From Gammaproteobacteria bacterium (lineage in GTDB: Bacteria; Pseudomonadota; Gammaproteobacteria; UWMA-0217), in the NCBI GenBank assembly GCA_027031685.1, contig JALVPS010000051.1, forward strand, positions 1-19,821: a stretch of 19,821 nucleotides of DNA, in the 5' to 3' direction. The position numbers were made by a program, and so were the translations under genes. Below the pieces are notes generated by a model. The model made no database searches, was not told the DNA's origin, and saw nothing but the letters and a program-made list of their open reading frames with translations. Positions 14,018-19,821 of the stretch are shown one piece after another (the first letter of the stretch is position 1; every line of letters begins with the position of its first letter).

Positions 14018-16504
14018 ATGCATCCGCCCGACGGCCACTGCTTCCACTGCGGACTGCCCATTGCCGGTTCGGCGTGGCTGCGCAGCGGGCAGGGCGGGGC
14101 GGAGCGGCGCTTCTGCTGCGCTGGCTGCCAGGCGGTGCACGATGCCATCGTCGCCGCAGGCCACGAGGATTTCTATCGCCACCGTGACGGCACCGGCTGG
14201 CGTCCCGTGGACCGAGAGGCCCTGGCCGGCCTGCAGGAGCGCCTGTGCTTGTTCAACGACCCGGCCCTCCAGGCCCGTTTCGTGCGCAGCGGCGAGGACT
14301 GGAAAGAGGCGGCCCTGATCCTGGAGGAGATCCACTGTCCGGCGTGCCTGTGGCTGAATGAGCGCCGGCTGCGCCAGCTGGACGGCGTGCTGGCCGTGGA
14401 CATGGACTACATCGGCCAGCAAGCGCGAGTGCGTTGGGACCCGCAACGTATCGAGCTGGCCGACATCCTGCAGGCCATCGCCGCCATCGGTTATGTGGCC
14501 CACCCCTTCGACCCGCGCCAGCGCAACGCCTTGCTGCGCGAGCAACGCCAGCGTGGTGTGCGCCGCATCCTGTTCGCCCTGCTGCTGGGCATGATCGTCA
14601 TGCAGTTCTCGCTCAGCACCTATTTCCTGGGTGGCCCGGGGCCCGATGGCCAGTATGCGCTGTGGGAGCGCATCGGCCGCTGGACCAGCCTGCTGCTGAC
14701 GGCCCTGCTGCTGGCCTATCCGGGCCAGCTCTTCTTCCGCAACGCCTGGCGCGACCTGCGTCGCGGGCGGGTGGGCATGGACGTGCCCATCGCCCTGGGG
14801 CTGGGGCTGGCCTGGCTGGTCAGCCTGCGCGCCACGGTGGGCGGCCACGGTGAGGTCTATTTCGAGTCCATTGCCATGTTCGTGCTGTTCATGCTGGTGG
14901 CGCGCCACGTGGAGCTGCGCGCCCGCCTGCGCGGCGCGGCGGCCCTGGACCGCCTGCAGCGGGTGGTACCGGAGACGGCCACCCGCCTGACGGCGGACGG
15001 TGAGGAATCGGTGCCGGTAACCGAGCTGCGCCCCGGGGACCGCATTCGCGTGCGGCCGGGCGAGGCGGTGCCGGTGGACGGACGCATCGTGGCCGGCCAC
15101 AGCGGCTTCGACGAGTCGCTGCTGAGCGGCGAAAGTCGGCCGGTGGCCCGTGGTGAGGGTACTGTGGTGGCTGGTGGGGCAATCAACACGCAGCAGCCCG
15201 TCACACTGGTCGTGCTGCGCCCCTTCGCCGAATCGGCCCAGAGCCGCATCGGCGACCTCACGCGCCAGGCCTTGGGCGACCGCCCGGCCCACGTGGAGCT
15301 GGCCAACCGCATCGCCGGCCACTTCGTGGCAGGTGTGCTGGCCGTGGCCGCGGGCACCTTCGCCTTCTGGTGGTGGGCCAACCCGGCTGTGGCCTGGTCC
15401 AGCACCGTGGCCGTGCTCATCGTCACCTGTCCCTGCGCCCTGGCCCTGGCCTCGCCCATCGCCGCCACTCTGAGCGCCGCCGGCTTGGCGCGGCGGCAGA
15501 TCCTGCCCCTGCGCATGTCGGCGCTGGAGACCCTCGCGGTGGCCGACACCCTGGTGGTGGACAAGACCGGCACCCTCACGGCGGGGCGCGCGTCGTTGGA
15601 GCAGATCGTCACCCATGGCATGACGCGAGCCGAGGCCCTGGGCATTGCCGCGGCCCTGGAACGCGATTCGACCCACCCACTGGCAGAGGCCTTGCGGCGG
15701 CAGGTCGGGGAGGTGGCCACACACGCGGCGCAGGTTCGTCACCACCCCGGTCAGGGCGTGTCCGGCCGCATCGACGGGCGTGAGTGGCGGCTGGGCAGCC
15801 TGGCCTTTGTGACCGGCGAGGCAAGCCCGGCGGCCGACGAGGCGGCCCCGGCCGTCATGCAGGTCTTTCTGGCCCGCGAAGGTCAGGTCATGGCCGAGTT
15901 CCATTTTTCCGACCCTCTGCGCCCTGGTGCACAGGCCTTCATCCGCGCGCTGCGTGGATTGGGCATCTACCACGTCGCCATGCTGAGCGGCGACCGCCCC
16001 GCCCACGTACGGCACGTGGCCGGGCGGCTGGGCATCGCCGAGGCGCACGGCGGCCTGTCACCGGCGGACAAGCTGGCTTGGGTGCAGCAACGGCAGGCGG
16101 CGGGGCAACGAGTGGTCATGCTGGGGGACGGCATCAATGACGCCCCCGTCCTGGCCGGCGCCGACGTGTCCATCAGCCTGGCCGAGGCCACCTGCCTGGC
16201 TCAGGTGCACAGCGACTTCATCGTGCTCGACGGACGCCTGGACACCCTCGGCGAGGCCTTCCGGTTGGCGCGCCGCACGCGGGCCATCGTGCGCCAGAAC
16301 CTGGCCTGGGCCATCACCTACAACCTGTTGGCCGTGCCTCTGGCAGCGGCCGGCCTGGTGGCACCCTGGGGTGCCGCCTTGGGCATGACGGCCAGCTCAC
16401 TGGTGGTGGTGGCCAATTCCCTGCGTCTGGATCGCGACAGGCCTCAACAACGCGAATGGCGGCACGGCGGGCCCGTAGTGCTGGCGCCCGGGAAGACCAC
16501 CTAG
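14018..16504 (+). CDS. CcoI/FixI-type heavy-metal (copper) P1B-type ATPase
   Basis: The product is 828 aa. P1B ATPases export Cu+ from the cytoplasm; the CcoI/FixI/CopA2 branch supplies copper for oxidase assembly. The N-terminus has CFHCG (8-12) and FCCAGCQAVH (32-41), the cysteine-rich extension characteristic of that branch. An HMA-like domain with CPAC at 107-110 follows. Membrane helices then flank the actuator domain (LLSGES, the TGES equivalent), the transport motif TCPCALALA (Cys471, Cys473), the phosphorylation site DKTGTLT (Asp515), an HP motif in STHPLAEAL, and the hinge GDGINDAP (703-710). Length is normal. CcoI normally accompanies cbb3 oxidase genes (ccoNOQP, ccoG, ccoS), which are absent here, so it has probably been tied to the ba3 enzyme. 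The start codon has only a weak SD. Confidence 0.92.
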   Translation: MHPPDGHCFHCGLPIAGSAWLRSGQGGAERRFCCAGCQAVHDAIVAAGHEDFYRHRDGTGWRPVDREALAGLQERLCLFNDPALQARFVRSGEDWKEAALILEEIHCPACLWLNERRLRQLDGVLAVDMDYIGQQARVRWDPQRIELADILQAIAAIGYVAHPFDPRQRNALLREQRQRGVRRILFALLLGMIVMQFSLSTYFLGGPGPDGQYALWERIGRWTSLLLTALLLAYPGQLFFRNAWRDLRRGRVGMDVPIALGLGLAWLVSLRATVGGHGEVYFESIAMFVLFMLVARHVELRARLRGAAALDRLQRVVPETATRLTADGEESVPVTELRPGDRIRVRPGEAVPVDGRIVAGHSGFDESLLSGESRPVARGEGTVVAGGAINTQQPVTLVVLRPFAESAQSRIGDLTRQALGDRPAHVELANRIAGHFVAGVLAVAAGTFAFWWWANPAVAWSSTVAVLIVTCPCALALASPIAATLSAAGLARRQILPLRMSALETLAVADTLVVDKTGTLTAGRASLEQIVTHGMTRAEALGIAAALERDSTHPLAEALRRQVGEVATHAAQVRHHPGQGVSGRIDGREWRLGSLAFVTGEASPAADEAAPAVMQVFLAREGQVMAEFHFSDPLRPGAQAFIRALRGLGIYHVAMLSGDRPAHVRHVAGRLGIAEAHGGLSPADKLAWVQQRQAAGQRVVMLGDGINDAPVLAGADVSISLAEATCLAQVHSDFIVLDGRLDTLGEAFRLARRTRAIVRQNLAWAITYNLLAVPLAAAGLVAPWGAALGMTASSLVVVANSLRLDRDRPQQREWRHGGPVVLAPGKTT

Positions 16505-16575
16505 GCCGGCCAACGAAGGATCGAAACGATAACGAACGGCAACCACACAAGAAGTACGCTTCCGGAGGCGACGAT

Positions 16576-19008
16576 ATGGCAACAAACGACTTTTTCAGAC
16601 ATGACCTGCCCGCCCTTCGCGGCTTGGTCAGCGCAGCGCTGCTGTACGCAATCCTGCAGGGTGGTGCTCTGGCGGGGGAGAAGGCAGGTGCCAAAGACCG
16701 TGATACAACGCGGCCCATTAACGATTACAATATCACCATCAACTACGAACTGGGCATGCACTGCACCGGTTTCGACTTCACCTACTGCTGTATTCTGCCA
16801 CCCTATAATTCTATTCAGGCCCAAGTGGTCAAGACGGCCCGTGGCGAGAAGGAGTTGCCCGTTCTGCTCAAGGCCGATCCGAACGACCCGACTGTGCTGG
16901 TGGATGGCAAGAAACGCATGAAACTGCGTTACGGGCATCGCAACAATACGTATTCGGAAGGAAACAAGCTCAACTATTGGCGTGTCCCTTATGATGTGGA
17001 CGGTGATGGCAAGTACGAGGCCAACGAAAACGTCGGTAATGCCTATTTCACCCAGCTCTATATCTACAAGGACCTGGAGGGCAGCAATCCCAAGAACACC
17101 AGTAAAGACAGCGAGAAAAAATTCGTGGGTATCGACCTGCCCATCCCCGTCGACCATGGGCCCACGGGGCAGCCCCTCCATGGCGGCGATCTCAAGTTCT
17201 CCGGCGAGACCGGCACCATCGTCTTCACCAAGGGCCCGGTGCTGGACAATGTTCCCATCGTGCTCACCAACCCCGGCATCTGGGAGGCGCTGGGCCTGCC
17301 GCTGACGCCCTTCACCGACGAGATCGCCAGCAAGAGCCCGCTGCAGATCGTCGAGTCGGACATTCAGCCCTATCAGGAGGCCTTTGTAATGCTGGTGGAT
17401 GCAGAGACCGGCAAACCTGTTATCGACGGCCACTCCGGCAAGCCCATCAGCTTCTTCGGCACCAATCCCATTGATGTGCCCAACTGCGCCAACTGCCATG
17501 CCAACGAGAATGCCAATGGGAAGAAGTACCAGCTCTACAAGCAGGAGAAGGCCTTCTGGAAGAAGCTGGGGGCCAGCGACTACATCGCCAATCTCAAGGC
17601 CACTTCCGTCTCGGTGCTGCAGATCCACGACGGCAAGTTCGGCACCGATTTCCTGGCCAACTACGATCCCGACAGCCGTGCCACGGTCAACCGCCTGGGG
17701 CGTGATCCCATCCTGTGCCAGAAGTGCCATGCGGACAACGTCATCGGCGTGCTGGTCTCTCGTGGCACCAGCGAGTCGGTCACTGGCCTGAAATCACCCG
17801 GCGATACCCCGTTGGAGCCCCTGAGCCAGGCCATGCACCGCGGCCACCTGCAGGTGCGGGCGCTGTCCGACGCGCAGGGGCGCACTGGAACCTGTCAGGG
17901 CTGTCACCCGGCCCACCGTTACGACCGCTCCATGGACAACTATCCCATCACCCCCGATGGCAGGAATCGCTTCGCCCAGGGGGACAACCGTGACTCCAAG
18001 GGCGGCTGTTATGTGGGTCGTGATGTGCACTCCAACCCCCTCAAGGACAAAGACGGCGCTGAGACACCAGAGCACCTGAACGCCATCGGCAAATGGTTGC
18101 AGGCAAACGTTTCGCAGATCGGCAACGGAAAGAATGGCAAGGGATTGTGGTGTACCAACTGCCACAATCAGCTCAGTCGCCTCCTCTACCAGTATGACAA
18201 CATCGAACAGGCCTTTTGGCAGAAGGGCAAGACGCTGCGCAACAAGTCCCTGCCGGAGATCGCCAAGGCTCTGGGTCTGACGGTGGAAGAGCTGACAGAG
18301 CACTGGTTGGATCCCAAGACCACGCCCAGCACCTTCCGGCCCAAGCTGGCCAACATGAAGGACATCCTGCGCGTGTGGGATCGCAAACGCCTGGTGCCGG
18401 ACATCGCCGTGATCGCCACCAAGGGTGGGAAGCCGCTCATCCACAAGGACGAGGACGGCGACCCCAACGTCACCATCCTGTCCACCAACCCGGCGGTGGA
18501 TCCGACCTCGCTCAAGCTGCCCAAGGGCGCCGACGGGGCCATGGCCGTCTCCTACGCCGATGCCTCTCACGGGCGTGACTACTGGCTGTCACCGGGTGTA
18601 CCCCATTGCGCCGACTGTCATGCAGCGCCCTATGTCGAAGGGCAGGGGGGTGTGGCCTTCCCCATCAACCAGCCGGGCAAGTACAGCCAGGTGCGCTACT
18701 CCAAGGGCCATGCCGGGCTGGCCTGCCAGGCTTGTCACGAGTCCATTCATGGTCTCTATCCGGTGACCCCACGCATCGACAAGACCACCTACAAGCAGCC
18801 CACCCAGTACAACCCGGACGGCAGCCACGGTCCGCTCAAGTGCCCCGCCTGCCACGTTTCCAACGAGCACGGCGTGCCGCTCATTGCGGAGAACAAGACC
18901 TGGGAGGGCAAGCCCATCAAGGAGGATTTCGATGCTGCCGTCAGCTGGATGCACGCCAACGCCCCCGACCTGGGCGGGCGCATCCCGCCGCGGGCCGGCG
19001 AGGACTGA
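16576..19008 (+). CDS. Exported seven-heme multiheme cytochrome c with N-terminal heme-free domain
   Basis: The product is 810 aa; ATG 16576 has GGAGG about 7 nt upstream, and an in-frame upstream ATG overlaps the ATPase gene. Residues ~13-34 form a Sec signal (cleavage near ALAG-EKAG). Residues 35-300 have no heme site but start YNITINYELGMHCTGFDF, with Cys63, Cys71 and Cys72, and hold a canonical EF-hand loop, DVDGDGKYEANE (140-151). CxxCH sites begin at residues 304, 381, 440, 526, 678, 717 and 756 (CANCH, CQKCH, CQGCH, CTNCH, CADCH, CQACH, CPACH). Another Cys478 is not in a heme motif. It is soluble periplasmic, or attached by partners, since no other membrane helix is seen. I do not recognise a named enzyme. 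It lies 71 nt after the ATPase and is the last gene before a strong terminator, so it is probably part of the oxidase transcript. Confidence 0.85.
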   Translation: MATNDFFRHDLPALRGLVSAALLYAILQGGALAGEKAGAKDRDTTRPINDYNITINYELGMHCTGFDFTYCCILPPYNSIQAQVVKTARGEKELPVLLKADPNDPTVLVDGKKRMKLRYGHRNNTYSEGNKLNYWRVPYDVDGDGKYEANENVGNAYFTQLYIYKDLEGSNPKNTSKDSEKKFVGIDLPIPVDHGPTGQPLHGGDLKFSGETGTIVFTKGPVLDNVPIVLTNPGIWEALGLPLTPFTDEIASKSPLQIVESDIQPYQEAFVMLVDAETGKPVIDGHSGKPISFFGTNPIDVPNCANCHANENANGKKYQLYKQEKAFWKKLGASDYIANLKATSVSVLQIHDGKFGTDFLANYDPDSRATVNRLGRDPILCQKCHADNVIGVLVSRGTSESVTGLKSPGDTPLEPLSQAMHRGHLQVRALSDAQGRTGTCQGCHPAHRYDRSMDNYPITPDGRNRFAQGDNRDSKGGCYVGRDVHSNPLKDKDGAETPEHLNAIGKWLQANVSQIGNGKNGKGLWCTNCHNQLSRLLYQYDNIEQAFWQKGKTLRNKSLPEIAKALGLTVEELTEHWLDPKTTPSTFRPKLANMKDILRVWDRKRLVPDIAVIATKGGKPLIHKDEDGDPNVTILSTNPAVDPTSLKLPKGADGAMAVSYADASHGRDYWLSPGVPHCADCHAAPYVEGQGGVAFPINQPGKYSQVRYSKGHAGLACQACHESIHGLYPVTPRIDKTTYKQPTQYNPDGSHGPLKCPACHVSNEHGVPLIAENKTWEGKPIKEDFDAAVSWMHANAPDLGGRIPPRAGED

Positions 19009-19033
19009 TCCCGCCCATTTGGGTGCAAACGAC

Positions 19034-19059
19034 ACGGGGGCCCTGGCGGCCCCCGTTTT
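19034..19059 (+). terminator. Rho-independent terminator of the respiratory cluster
   Basis: ACGGGGGCC (19034-19042) and GGCCCCCGT (19048-19056) form a perfect 9-bp stem with a 5-nt loop, followed by TTT and then C (T-run 19056-19059). It lies 25 nt after the multiheme stop and 28 nt before the stop of the convergent gene. It is the clearest intrinsic terminator in the window. Confidence 0.85.
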
Positions 19060-19087
19060 CATCATGACACGTGGCCGGCGTCGCCCC

Positions 19088-19821
19088 TCAGAACAGCTCC
19101 TGCTCCAGCTCGCGGTAGACGAAGTCCAGGTTCTTGCCGTGGTTCAGGTCGTACAGGCGCACGTGCTGCCAGTCCGGGAAGTCGTTCTGCTCGATGGCGT
19201 CCTGCAGATCCACGTCGTCCTCGATGGCCTTGGCCATGGCCTTGCGCAGGCGCACGATGTAGTCGTGGGTCTTCTGCACCATGGGGAAGGGCGGGGTCTG
19301 GGCGCTGCCGTGGCCGGGCACCATGAGTTTGGCGTCCTTGAAGTGCTCGAGCAGCCATTCCTGGCCTTCCAGGGCCTGCTTGGAGTGGCCGTCGGCCATG
19401 AAGGTGACGCGGTTGTTGAAGGCCAGGTCGCCGATCCACACGATGCCGTCCTGCACCTGGTGCACCACCAGGTCGCCGTAGGAGTGGTGCTGGCCCACGT
19501 TGTAGATGTCGAAGTCGCGCCCCCCCAGGTGCAGGCTGACCTTGCTGAAGCGCGGCCCGTCCACCAGCACGTGGGGCAGGACGGGCTCGAAGCCTTCCAT
19601 GTCCCGCTTGATGAAGGTGCGGCGGTAGGCCACCGAGTGCTCGATGCGGTCCGACTCGATGTAGTGGCGCGTGCCGGCGTGGCCGATGACGGTGGCGCCG
19701 ATGCGCTTGAAGGCGATGGCGCCGTAGGCGTGGTCCGGGTGGTTGTGGGTTACGATGAGGAAGCGGATGGGCTTGTCCGTCTTCTGGCGGATGGTGGCGA
19801 TGAGGCGCTGGCCGAGCAGGG
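19088..19821 (-). CDS. Metallo-beta-lactamase-fold hydrolase (SoxH-like), 5' end outside the window
   Basis: The frame is open from the window edge (first full codon ends at 19819) to TGA at 19088-19090, leaving about 243 residues. The part near the edge reads IRFLIVTHNHPDHAYGAIAF, the HxHxDH metal motif (here HNHPDH). Later segments supply VGQHHSYGDLVV (third histidine), WIGDLAFNNR (bridging Asp) and LMVPGHGSAQT (last His), so the two-metal ligand set looks complete. This type resembles SoxH and 'quinoprotein relay' zinc hydrolases found beside sulfur-oxidation or quinoprotein genes. The substrate is unknown. It converges on the respiratory cluster across a terminator, so it need not be functionally linked. 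The N-terminal signal peptide, if any, lies outside the window. Confidence 0.85.
   Translation of the reverse strand, partial: LLGQRLIATIRQKTDKPIRFLIVTHNHPDHAYGAIAFKRIGATVIGHAGTRHYIESDRIEHSVAYRRTFIKRDMEGFEPVLPHVLVDGPRFSKVSLHLGGRDFDIYNVGQHHSYGDLVVHQVQDGIVWIGDLAFNNRVTFMADGHSKQALEGQEWLLEHFKDAKLMVPGHGSAQTPPFPMVQKTHDYIVRLRKAMAKAIEDDVDLQDAIEQNDFPDWQHVRLYDLNHGKNLDFVYRELEQELF

Noticed and set aside
13973..16048. A roughly 690-codon open frame on the minus strand, antisense to the copper ATPase
   Set aside because: Its composition is that of a complementary-strand shadow, and the + strand carries all P-type ATPase motifs.

Overview
The window is high-GC chromosomal DNA that looks like a gammaproteobacterium, probably a Chromatiales or Ectothiorhodospiraceae-like sulfur- or metal-oxidising lineage. 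That placement is an inference from gene content: CmoM and MsrA resemble their E. coli counterparts, while a MipZ-type ATPase, a DUF6394 protein, a ba3-type oxidase and a large multiheme cytochrome sit beside them. I recognised no rRNA, tRNA, CRISPR array, transposase or phage gene. The first and last genes are cut by the window edges.

Layout. 1-149 (+) is the 3' end of a thioredoxin/TlpA-fold protein, which meets a glycine-rich DUF533/TerB-like protein (198-956, -) at a hairpin. 1065-2546 (-) is a WcaJ-type polyprenyl-phosphate sugar-phosphate transferase that would start an exopolysaccharide or O-antigen. A 585-bp gene-free stretch follows, then a membrane-anchored coiled-coil protein (3132-3890, +), a strong hairpin, a small exported His-rich protein (3966-4256, -) and, divergent from it, a DUF2189 membrane protein (4419-5222, +).

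5269-10761 (+) is a tightly packed run: MipZ-like ATPase, DUF6394 membrane protein, K+ channel with two RCK domains, MsrA, CmoM and a class I/II histone-deacetylase-fold amidohydrolase. From 6227 on, gaps are 3-19 nt, so these genes are probably one transcript. They look like housekeeping functions (ion balance, methionine-sulfoxide repair, tRNA wobble modification) rather than one pathway.

After a 262-bp AT-richer regulatory region with two dyads comes a respiratory cluster (11024-19008, +). It encodes B-family (ba3) cytochrome c oxidase subunits IIa, II and I, a diheme cytochrome c4-like protein, a CcoI/FixI-type copper P-type ATPase with an N-terminal cysteine-rich extension, and an exported protein with seven CxxCH heme sites plus a roughly 300-residue heme-free N-terminal region holding a canonical EF-hand-type loop. 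The simplest reading is an electron route from the multiheme protein through the c4-like carrier to the CuA site and then O2, with the ATPase supplying copper for CuA/CuB. The electron donor is not identifiable from the sequence. A clear intrinsic terminator (19034-19059) closes the cluster. On the opposite strand 19088-19821 encodes a metallo-beta-lactamase-fold hydrolase cut by the window end.

The best candidate for something undescribed is the seven-heme protein and its pairing with a self-contained ba3 oxidase module.
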